A stretch of 64,000 bases of DNA from contig MEDY01000125.1 of NCBI GenBank assembly GCA_001724265.1, positions 1 to 64,000 on the forward strand. The letters are read 5' to 3'. Origin of the DNA: Rhizaria sp. SCN 62-66. Lineage: Eukaryota; Rhizaria, unplaced. The position numbers and the translations under genes were made by a program. The notes under the pieces are model-generated. The model was not told where the DNA came from and searched no databases. It saw only the letters and a program-made list of their open reading frames with translations. Below, piece after piece: positions 56,001-64,000 of this stretch; positions within the stretch are counted from its first letter, which is position 1; the number at the start of each line of letters is the position of its first letter.

Positions 56001-59000
56001 GGCCGTGGCGGCCGTGCACGAGCGCCGCGGACTTGTCCCCACACAGGAGGTCTTCAACCTCATGACCATTGCGTGCATCAACGGCAACGCGCCGGGCCGC
56101 GCGCTGCGCGTGCTGGACCTGATGGCGCTCATGACGCGCCCGGGGCAGCTCGCCGCGCGCGGGATCGACTCGGCGGAGCTCTCGCGCGCCATCACGGCGG
56201 GCAACACGGCCGACCTGGTCGCCGACAAGCTCACCGCCGTCTCCGAGGTCTTCCCCGACGAAGTTGCGCTGTCGCTGCTGTTGCGCGCGCTGCACCAGAA
56301 GGGGCTGCTGCAGCACGCCGAGGAGCTGTGGCGCCGTCTCGCGCACCGCCCGCCGTCGTCGTGGACGTCGTACTCGGCCGTGGAGGAGCAGCAGGCGCTG
56401 GCCGAGGCGCTGGCCGAGCATGAGGAGCGAGAGCTGCGCGACGTGGCTTTCGATGACGGCGCCGAGGCGCTGCTGCTCGCGGCCTCGGCCTCAGCCAGCG
56501 AGGGCGAGTACGACGACGCATACAACCCCGCCAAGAACCCCGTGATCCGGAAGCTGCAGACCATCACGCCCGCCGCGCTGCAGCGCCCGCTGGCGTCGCT
56601 GCTGCCCGAGGGCGCGCGCCGCGCGCTGCCGGCGGGCACGCAGCTGCTGCTGGACGCGCCGGCCGACGCGGCGATGGCGCAGACGTTCATCCAGCTGGGC
56701 CACCCCATGCACGCGCTGCAGCTGTACCTGGACGCGCGCGCGGGCATGCCGCAGCGCCCGCTGCCCGACCCCACCGCGGGCGCGCTCGCGGGCCGCAACG
56801 GCTCGGCGCGCGCGGGCGCAGCGGCCAAGCTCAAGGAGCTCGACCCCGAAAGCACGCTGCGCACGCTCGTGCCGAACACGAACTTGCACACGACCTTCAC
56901 GCACACGAGCTTCGGTGACAAGGTCCGCGGCGCCGCCGTTGGCGAGAGCGCGGCCCGGTCGTCCGGTGACGCGGACATGGCCGGCGTGGCCGAAGTGCTG
57001 GCGGGCGGCAGCGGAACTGGCGAGGACCCGTTGGAGCAGCTCTACGCCAAGGACAGCAACGCGCTGATCGACGTGTCGCGCATGCTGCCATCACTGCGCC
57101 GCGTGCCGCTGCCGCGCGAGCGCGAGTCGCGCCGCCTCAGCGCGCTGCTCGAGTCCTCGGCCGCGGCGCGCCGCGTGCGGCCGCGCGGGCACGACGTCTC
57201 CGGGCTGGAGGCTGACAGCGCCGCGGAGGGCGCCGGTGACAGCCACCCGCTGCTCAACTACTACTGGCCTCAAGCGGACCTGCTGGCGGCCGTGGTGCTC
57301 TACTACCAGCGGACCGCGCGCGGCACCGTCACGCGCGCCATGGCACAACTGCAGGCCGGCGCGGCCGCCGTGGCCTCCGCGGCGACCGATGGGTTGGGCG
57401 CGGCCGCGGCCGAGACAGCCGAGGCGGACGAGCTTCTGCTGAGCACCGAGGTGGCCAAGGCGACGCTGCAGCAGGCCGAGGCCGTGGTGGCGCTCTCGCA
57501 GCGTGCCATGACCGAGCTGCGCGACTTCGCGCTGGCGCACCCCTACGTGCTAGGCGACGCCGTGACGGATATGCTCTACGCGACGCCACGCCCCGGCAGC
57601 ATCGAGGCCGACATGCAGACGTGCGTCTTCTCGCGGCCCGCGCTCTTGGTGCCCTACGTCGACGCCACGGCCGAACTCTACCGCACGCTCGACGAGCTCG
57701 CGCTCGCCGCCGTCGCCATGGAGGAGTCGCTCTTTAAGGCGCGCGCCGCCAAGCACTCGGTCTTCGGCCTGCGCCGCTGGCTGGCCATCTTCCCGGCCGT
57801 GGCCAACCAGGCGCGCGCGCTGCTGTCGGCGCACTCGCGCAAGGAGTGGATCCAGGGCAACGTCGACCGCCTGCGGCGCCAGATCGACGCCTCGATCCGC
57901 CAGAGTCTGCGCGCGCGCCGCGACGCGCTCAAGCTGGCCGCGCACGAGCGTGCGCTGCTGTCGGTGCCCAAGAGCGACGCAGACAGCTCCTGGGTCGCGC
58001 GCTTCTCGCAGTTCCTCGGCGTCCAGGACGCCGACGCTATCGCGGACATCTTCCTCCCCGCCGAGCCCGCGTCGACCACTCTGGCGAGCGCCGCCGCGCA
58101 GACCGAGCATGGCGCTACCGCTTCGAGCGCTGCTGCTGCTGCTGCTCCGAGTGCCAGTGAAGCTGAGGCGAGTGCGAGTGCGGCGCCTGCGGAGCCCGAG
58201 GTGGACCCGCTGGCCGCGCTCATGGCGAGCCTCACCGCAGCCAACGCACCCACCAGCGCGCTCACGGCCGCGCACGACGTCTGGACCGCCTCCTCCACCG
58301 GCGCCGGCGCCAACGCGGCCACTGGCAAGACCGCGAACAAGAGCGCGGGCGCGGGCGCGGGCGCGGAGGGCGGACGCGTGTGGAACCCGCTGGGCCCCGG
58401 CGAGCTGCCGATCCCGCTGGCGGACCAGGCCGTGTCGGCGTCGGTGGTGGCGCACGTGGCCCGCATCGTGTCGAAGCAGAAGCGCGCGCGCGAGGATGCC
58501 CGCGTGCGGACCTCGCTGACTGAGTACGACGAGCCGACGCAGGCGGCGCTCTTCATGGACGTGCGCGAGCCGTCGGTGCTGCTGCAGCCGCTGCGCGCGG
58601 AGGGCGTGTTCCACTCGCCCTACGGCCCCGAGGGCAAGGGCGGACTCCTCGCCGGCCAGGGCATGCCCTACGCGCGCGCCAGCGAGGCCGAGACGCGCCG
58701 CCGCGCCGCCAACGCGGTGACGGACCCGGCCGCCGTGCGGACCGCGGGCGCCTCGGCGGGCGGCATGTACGTCGAGGAGCGCGTGCCGACCGAGACTTCG
58801 CCGCTGACGGCCGACGTGGATCCGCGGCCCGTCTTCTCGGAGCAGCAGCTCAGCGCGCTGGGCAAGTACAAGTCTGGCCGCCTTGCCAAGGAGGTCGACC
58901 TGCGCCCCACGCCCAGCTTCCACATCTCGGACCTCAAGCTGGGCCAGACGGGCGCGGCGCGGGCCGTCTCGGAGCAGGACCTGGAACGTCTGCTGCTCGA

Positions 59001-59616
59001 GGGCGACGCGCAGGGGCTTGAGGTCCGCGCCGACAAACCGCTCCGCGGGGCGCGCAACTACCGCGACCAGGACGACGGCGACGACGGCAGTGCGGGCAAC
59101 AGCAAGGAGCGCGTGATGGCGTTCGAGGAGCGTCGCAAGACAGGCGTGCAGGCCTTTCGCGAGCGCACACCGGGCCGCGCGCTGGCCAAGCAGGTGGCCG
59201 AGGACACGCGCTCACGCATGGTCGAGGAATACCAGGCCGCCGCGCAGCAGTCGGCCGGCGCGGTGCAATGGGAGCGAGGGCTGGGCGCGCGAGGCGGGCT
59301 CGAGGCCGAAGAGCGCGAGCGTGTTAGCCGCACTGGCGCAACGCGCGACGGCCAGGCGCGGGACCGCGGGTACAACCCGGTGAACCCGTTCGGCAACGAC
59401 AAGTCGCTCAACTCGCTTGTGCACGAGATGCGCGGCGCAGGCAAGAAGCACTCGCCCGCGCGCGGCAACGGCAAGCTCAGTGGCACGGGCGGGTTCAACG
59501 ACGCCTGGGCCTCGGCCGCGCCGTCGGCCGCCTTCGAGCAGATCAAACAGCCCATGTCCAAGGTGATGCGTGTCAAGGAGAAGCTCGAGCGCAAGCAGCG
59601 CCGCTCCAGCTACTAA
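53038..59616 (+). CDS. Giant PPR-like protein, probably mitochondrial
   Basis: This is a single exon of 2,192 residues, stop TAA. The first 60 residues, MFGPRAMRTLMRTASACSR and onward, are rich in Arg, Ala and Ser without acids, typical of a mitochondrial presequence. Degenerate pentatricopeptide-type helical pairs occur along the chain, for example RPTLSTFNIAMRAHAAAKNP (about 235) and VPTQEVFNLMTIACINGNAP (about 1000), each followed by a helix resembling PPR helix B. Such proteins bind organellar RNA or serve in mitochondrial ribosomes. The last 350 residues are charged and low in complexity, ending KVMRVKEKLERKQRRSSY. An alternative start at 53017 adds seven residues. Family is a pattern-level call; mitochondrial location is inferred. 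Confidence 0.7.
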   Translation: MFGPRAMRTLMRTASACSRAAAPAAEAVSSCAPAAGGGSGVFPTRPLAASSTGASSATLSAATVTVPSRAISTAERDYLYGPGGADPTRRPKVDARITAMQVMGSESTIRADSAPLNSAAERRVSQRLDWVRDQLQNTVYFASFTSEQVEDLDEAFQAVRFAAPAKLWHDVMNMWYHWGAHNPDGDPALAAQRVDGYFRDLVNTTSQGVWKLSCDGRASSPYPANMLRFSLRPTLSTFNIAMRAHAAAKNPARVRAVYDLLLQLRGSIPDPAAEPAPTQPPGPELEKELLRRRLNAQHRSDLAPAASTHASAVRAALQSNDHEFMDRTVARLATVDRALQLTEAAHLDYMESLARRGMHWAVVEYMRVTFLHQPLRRAPAHAHLRTQSHDTAASGTPGYGLTTALVPADVGIVGVAPGANTALPSWLVAPADGSAAPAVSRSPFPPSRAQWLLVMESLQALHSPSAAERAALALPTGFPHAARAKAERHHARALAQSGAAPGAVLELDAGVRQWLYGKLAAHGLPVEAAFYKAMLQHAPTPAHVVSYVNDLHAQADALHARATAEPATAAETAAEAAAQEARRKLVVDLNTPSRDAAFRRVFGRYADVARARGVAPPTYEVVHERLVDLLVFELSRASAEGGVTSQAPQPAALRGALRESIQAYAQYLADNVRKPGDPASNTTTAAAADAADAAGSAVVSVADARAGAPATVSGVSVRAPAVPHKAIERILSRSGATAALLSLAGSPAAAQLLEHVMEVRKCITAYGVATTSDTNTAYIRALVLASRRGEALPPLAVNTATSVVPVVVAPVRVRVRAAVEGEERERVLASVRDRVQFAHSNIVRRHAQLQLVADEAEMLEAAGATLDLQLDCELIEALAELGTDAALLRGPFDAPARAPGASAAEANPDAVEDVEAAALLATADTLRAWTTDMLRATMTRLVSRALVAPAADLQHVSLLGKDGAATVATYLPLLRVLAAHGAYEELLQAVAAVHERRGLVPTQEVFNLMTIACINGNAPGRALRVLDLMALMTRPGQLAARGIDSAELSRAITAGNTADLVADKLTAVSEVFPDEVALSLLLRALHQKGLLQHAEELWRRLAHRPPSSWTSYSAVEEQQALAEALAEHEERELRDVAFDDGAEALLLAASASASEGEYDDAYNPAKNPVIRKLQTITPAALQRPLASLLPEGARRALPAGTQLLLDAPADAAMAQTFIQLGHPMHALQLYLDARAGMPQRPLPDPTAGALAGRNGSARAGAAAKLKELDPESTLRTLVPNTNLHTTFTHTSFGDKVRGAAVGESAARSSGDADMAGVAEVLAGGSGTGEDPLEQLYAKDSNALIDVSRMLPSLRRVPLPRERESRRLSALLESSAAARRVRPRGHDVSGLEADSAAEGAGDSHPLLNYYWPQADLLAAVVLYYQRTARGTVTRAMAQLQAGAAAVASAATDGLGAAAAETAEADELLLSTEVAKATLQQAEAVVALSQRAMTELRDFALAHPYVLGDAVTDMLYATPRPGSIEADMQTCVFSRPALLVPYVDATAELYRTLDELALAAVAMEESLFKARAAKHSVFGLRRWLAIFPAVANQARALLSAHSRKEWIQGNVDRLRRQIDASIRQSLRARRDALKLAAHERALLSVPKSDADSSWVARFSQFLGVQDADAIADIFLPAEPASTTLASAAAQTEHGATASSAAAAAAPSASEAEASASAAPAEPEVDPLAALMASLTAANAPTSALTAAHDVWTASSTGAGANAATGKTANKSAGAGAGAEGGRVWNPLGPGELPIPLADQAVSASVVAHVARIVSKQKRAREDARVRTSLTEYDEPTQAALFMDVREPSVLLQPLRAEGVFHSPYGPEGKGGLLAGQGMPYARASEAETRRRAANAVTDPAAVRTAGASAGGMYVEERVPTETSPLTADVDPRPVFSEQQLSALGKYKSGRLAKEVDLRPTPSFHISDLKLGQTGAARAVSEQDLERLLLEGDAQGLEVRADKPLRGARNYRDQDDGDDGSAGNSKERVMAFEERRKTGVQAFRERTPGRALAKQVAEDTRSRMVEEYQAAAQQSAGAVQWERGLGARGGLEAEERERVSRTGATRDGQARDRGYNPVNPFGNDKSLNSLVHEMRGAGKKHSPARGNGKLSGTGGFNDAWASAAPSAAFEQIKQPMSKVMRVKEKLERKQRRSSY

Positions 59617-60068
59617 GCGAGATCATCTCAGAGTCAGTAATGCGAGACTTACTGTGTAAGTGAGTTAACTGCTGAGCCTTGATTACTTGCTTTAAAGCAA
59701 AAGGAAACATGTTCGGTGGGTGATTTGCAAGCAGAATATGTATTTATTAATGTGTGTATGCGTCGTTTTCTTTCATAATACCCAATTAGATGGCAAGAGA
59801 TCACTAATATCAGTCTAGGAAACATCAATACATTTCATAACTCTTAATCATAACGATAGAAATTAGCATTGTTGTATTCGGAAATCGAAGCATTCATCGG
59901 TGTCACAAGACACATTCCGGCCTGCCACTAACATAACAGGTCAACTCATAAGTCTAATAATAAATCTAGGTATCATTTCACAACGCGCGCAATCGTAAAC
60001 TTCACCAGCAGTCTGTTACACACTGTAACAACACCTGCAGTAAAGAAACAGCGCTTAATCTCGCTTTC
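59617..60068. other. Convergent intergenic spacer
   Basis: This AT-rich sequence lies between two 3' ends. No repeat, coding frame or RNA gene was recognised. Confidence 0.6.
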
Positions 60069-63000
60069 TCAGAGATGATCGTCAAACTGCGCGAACCCGC
60101 CCTTGTGAACGGCACCGCCGCCGCCGCCGCCCGCCGCGTAGAGCGCGTACGGGTCGTCATCGAGGTCGGTGTCCGTCGCACCGCCGCCGCCGCCGCCGCC
60201 GCCGCCGTTGAAGCGCTGATGCTGCTTGCGCGCGTGCTGCTGCTGCAACTGCTGCTGAGACAGGCCCTTGCCCGCGCCCGCCGCCGCAGCCTTGCCAGCC
60301 GCGCCTGCAGCATCAGCCGCGCCCGCGCTCGAGCCAGCGCCCGCACTGCCGGCCGCGGCCGCGGGCGCCGTGCCGACGGCGACCTTGGCGGGCGCGCGGC
60401 GCGTCTGCTCGGCCAGGTCGCGGCGGTAGCGGAAGACTTCGGTCAGCACGGCCGTAATCATGCCCGTCACCGAGGCGATGGGGAAGCGGTAGTAGTTGCT
60501 CTGCTGCAGCGCGAGGTCCATGTGGCCACGCGTGCGGTTGCCGCCGTCGACGACGCCGAAGGTGTAGCCGAAGTACAGCCCACCCATTAGCGCGGCAAAG
60601 CACATGAAGCGCATCTCGTCCAGCGAGTGCGAGAATGGCATCTCGGTGCCGGCACCGGCCTTGAGCACGCGCGACAGCGCCAGCGGCGAGCCCGCGGCCG
60701 CAGCGGCGCGTGAGCGGGACGTGGCGAGCCGGCGGGAGGACGCGGAGGCGAAGGCCGAGGGGGCGGTGGGGGCCGAATACCAGCGCGAGCGCGCCGCGGC
60801 GTCGGCGTCCTGCTCGAGCGCGGCGGTGCGGATTTTGTAGATGAGGCGCTGTGACACGTAGCCGATCTCGAGCGCGACGAAGACGATGCAGAAGGACAAC
60901 GAGCCGGCGAGCAGGAAGAAGGTGGGGATGCGCAGCGCCGTGGCCAGCGTCAGCAGCGGGACGTGGTGCAGCGACATGCACAGCGCGCTCGCCAGCGTCA
61001 GCGCCACGGAGAAGAGCGTCAGGATGGCCGTCAGCGTGCAGCAGCCGGTGCGGCGCAGCTCGCGCGCCGTGATGGCCGGCACGGGCGCGGCGGGCACGAG
61101 CGAGCGCGCGCCGCCGCCCGGGGAGCGCACGACCTGCATCGGCACCGCCGAGCCGCGCGGGACGCCCTCCAGCGCACCGGTCATCGCGCCCGCTGCGGGG
61201 ACGGCGTCGAGCGCGGCGAGCGCGGAGGGCGGCGCGGCGGGGTCGTACAGCGAAGACAGCCCGATACGCGCCTTGTGGCCGCGAGAGGCCTTGCCACCGC
61301 CGCCGTGGCCGTGGCCGAGCAGCCCGGCCTCCTCGCGGCCGGCCGCGGCCGTGGACGCGGCGTAGCCGGCGTAGTCGTCGTCGTCGTCGTCCGAGCCCGA
61401 GGCGGCGTCCAGGTCGCGGAAGAAGGGGATGTGGTCGCGCGAGCCCGCGGCGCGCGAGGCCGCGGCGGCGAGCTGCATGCGCCGCACAACGCCGCGGCTC
61501 CAGGCGACAAAGACGCCGATGATGAGGTAGAGTAGCGCGAAGACGTAGGAGAACTGGCGCGAGAGCGTGACTTCGACGAGGACGTTGTTGATGCACACGG
61601 CGATGCAGATAGAGCAGAGCGCGCCCACGCACGCGTTGTGCACGCACGAGGTGAGGAAGATGACCCAGCCGGGCAACTCGTGTGCGTGCTTGGTCGCGTA
61701 GTGCTTGACGACGTAGGTGGTGAAGAAGCCGATGATGAGGAGCCCAAAGAAGAAGTCCCACACCAGGTACGCGTCGCCGTCGAGCGGGCACTCCTCGGCG
61801 TGCACGACGATCGAGTCAACGTCAGGGCAGATTGAAAACCACGGGTCGTCTTCGTCGGTCTCGGTCGCGCTCGTGGTGCCCTCGCCGCCGCCGCCGCCGC
61901 TGCCGCCGCCGCCGCCCGCGCCGCCGGAGCCGGAGCCCGAGACGGAGCCTGTGACGGTGCTCTTGACGGTGCTGATGAGGCTGGCCACGCCGGACGACAC
62001 CATGCCGCCCGCGCCGCCGCCGCTCTTGCCGCTGCCGCTGCCGCTGCCGTTCTTGCCGCCAGCCGCGCCGCCGTGGTCACTGTTGCCAGAGCCAGCGCCG
62101 GCGCCCGCAGCGGCAATGCCACCGGCGCCCGCGCCCTTGCCAGCGCCAGCGCCAACGCCAGCGGTGTCGCTCCTGCCGGCGCCCTTGCCTTCGCCGCTGT
62201 CGCCGCCCGCCGCGCCGGCGACGGCGGCCGAGTCGGCGCCTGCGCCCGCGCCCGCGCCCGCGCCGGGCTTGGCAGGCTTGCCATTGGCGCCTGTGGGGGT
62301 CTTGAGCTTGTTCGCCTTGCCCTTGTGGCGGCCGAAGTTGGCGATCGTATCCGCGTCGGGCTCCGTCTCGGGCACGCCCGCAGCGGCGGCCTTGGCGGCG
62401 GCCGCGGCCGCGTTAGTCGCCGCCGCCGCCTTGGCCGCAGCAGCCTCGCCCTCAGCAGCAGCAGCAGGAGTGCCGCTGCCCGCGTGGCCGCCGCTCGCGT
62501 TGGTGGCGTCGCGGGCCTCGATCTGCGTAGCCATCTCGGCGAAGACGGAGAAGAGGTGCCGGTCGAGCCCCATGCCAAACTCCATGCCCATGCGGTGCGG
62601 GCGACGCATCGCGCGGTACGTCGCCGCGGCCGCCGCAGAGCCCACTAGCGCGCCCGGGATGCAGCGCCGCGTCGACGGGCACCAGCGGCAGTCGTGCGCG
62701 GCCGACACGCACGCGCCGCAGCCCTTGGCCGAGGCCAGCACGCAGGTCCGAGCCGAGAGCGTCGTGTCGACAATGCAGCTGGGACCGAAAAAACCCGGGT
62801 CGCACTTATCCTGCGCGCGCGCCACCGCCGTGCTGCCGCCGCGGGCGCCGGCGGCGGAGCCCGCGCTGGCACCCGCGGCGCTCGCGTCGGCGCCCGCGGC
62901 CGCGGCCTCAACCGCGGCGTCGGTCCCGCTGGCGAGCACCACGCCCGCCGCGGCGGCGTCGGTGCCCGCGGCCGCACTGCCCGCCGTCGCCGTCGTGTCC

Positions 63001-64000
63001 ACGGGCGTCAGCAGCTCCACAGCGGCCGCCACGGAGGCGGGCGTCGGGCCCTCAGCGGCGGCCGCGGCGGCCACGGCGGCCGCGTCGGCCTCGGCCTTGC
63101 TCTCGCGGACCGGCGCAGTCGGCAACACCTGTGTTGAAGTAAATAAGACAAGTTACGAAAAAAACAAAAAGGCGAAATGAGATAAAACCAGTCGATAAAC
63201 AAGAAAGTAGCAGAATTGAAGCCAACAATGATCTCGAGTTTGTTTCTGCTTCTGCTTTTGCTTCTGCTGATGTCGTACCTGACTGTAGAAAGTAATGCCG
63301 TTGGCCGCGGCGGCGGTGACGGCGGCGGGCACTGGCTGCTGGGTCCGCTCGAAGTACCAGTCGCAGAGGCGCATGTGGTCGGCGCTGCGCGCGTCGGTGG
63401 CTGCGGTGAAGCCGACGAGGTACTCCCCGCGGAGCGCGAGCACGCGCGCCTGCAGCAGCGGCGTGGTGAGGTCGTTGAGGAAGACCGACACGACGCCCTC
63501 GTGGTAGTCGATCTGCACGACGTTGACCGGCGTGGCCGACCCCGAGGCCGCCTGCGCGCCCGTGCGGGAGGCGAACGAGTCGACCACGCGCGACCGCGCG
63601 CGGGGGGACAGCCGCGGCAGCGACTTGGAGATGGCCGTGGCCGTCGCGTTGGCCGGGATCACGAGATCCGGCATCACCGTCAGCGACGCCGCGGCCACAG
63701 TCGCCGCCGCCGCCGCCGCGGCCTCGGCAGCCGTCGGGGGCGCGCTGCTGGCCGCGCCCGCGCTGCCGTTGAGCGCGAGCAGGCTCGGACCAGCAGCAGG
63801 GGACGTCGCGGCAGCATCGGCAGCATCAGCAGGAGCAGAAGAGCCCTCGTCACCGGCGCTGCTGGCATTGGCGCTAGCAGTACCGGTACCCGTGCCTTTG
63901 CGATTCTTCTTCTCAGTCGCGGCCGTCACTGCTGCGGCCACGGCCGTGACCGCGGCCTGCGCGGCCGAGTCGGCGGCGGCGACTGCGGCGGCGGCGGCCT
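60069..64000 (-). CDS. Multipass membrane protein with lectin-like and PSI-like domains, 5' partial
   Basis: The coding sequence is complement(60069-63128, 63279 to beyond 64000), with a 150-base GTACGA...CACAG intron in phase 0; about 1,260 residues visible, stop TGA. The start lies outside the window. The visible N-part ends in a beta-rich segment, VVQIDYHEGVVSVFLND...YLVGFTAATDARSAD...LCDWYF, like the last strands of L-type lectin domains. After a low-complexity linker come Cys-rich CDPGFFGPSC (EGF-like) and CGACVSAAHDCRWCPSTRRC (PSI-like). A long Gly/Ala linker follows, then six or more membrane helices (about 60440-61790) and a Gly/Gln-rich cytoplasmic tail. It may be a cell-surface glycan sensor or adhesion protein; the membrane part is unrecognised. 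Confidence 0.75.

Overview
This is a 64 kb piece of a nuclear genome from a flagellated protist. It has spliceosomal introns, single-gene transcription units on both strands, and GC-rich coding regions with strongly GC-biased third codon positions, separated by much more AT-rich spacers. The ciliary proteins IFT139 and LRRC56 show that the organism builds a motile flagellum. It also has peroxisomes (a thiolase with a PTS2 signal), a V-ATPase, autophagy (WIPI3-type protein), sphingolipid recycling and a slicer-type Argonaute. I cannot name the species.

Layout, left to right: a low-complexity Gln-rich protein cut by the left edge (1-2025, +); importin alpha (2870-4718, +); EF2 (6435-9619, -); IFT139 (10189-16207, -); V-ATPase c'' subunit (17195-17823, +); peroxisomal 3-ketoacyl-CoA thiolase (18810-20111, -); CDC48/p97 (21060-23651, +); a VPS9-like protein (24628-27360, +); sphingosine-1-phosphate phosphatase (27683-29339, -); a protein with lipidation signals at both ends (30304-33012, +); INO80C/Ies6 (33484-34120, -); LRRC56 (34596-37974, +); a small unknown (38375-38902, -); WIPI3/Atg18-like (39626-40711, +); a multipass membrane protein (41101-45058, -); Argonaute (46362-49283, -); a small hydrophilic unknown (49951-50421, -); a small helical protein (50933-51524, -); MCTS1/Tma20 (51979-52714, -); a giant PPR-like, probably mitochondrial protein (53038-59616, +); and a lectin/PSI-domain membrane protein cut by the right edge (60069-64000, -).

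The main discovery is in the genetic code. Four genes (VPS9-like, multipass membrane protein, Argonaute with two, and a small unknown) are interrupted only by in-frame TAG codons, five in all, and coding resumes in the same frame with the same composition. None of the 21 genes ends in TAG: 11 end in TAA and 10 in TGA. This fits a nuclear code in which UAG alone is a sense codon while UAA and UGA remain stops. Gln seems slightly favoured by context, but Leu is not excluded. As far as I recall, UAG-only reassignments are known from very few eukaryotes: a sainouroid rhizarian (Leu) and the fornicate Iotanema (Gln).

A second lineage trait is the intron signal. Of 16 introns I could place, 14 begin GTACG, one GTGCG and one GCACG, so C at +4 is constant where most eukaryotes have A. 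Fifteen of 16 end in CAG. The EF2 start codon forms its own coding exon. EF2 also carries an extra lysine/aspartate-repeat segment of about 95 residues inside its GTPase domain. No tRNA, rRNA, CRISPR array or mobile element was recognised.
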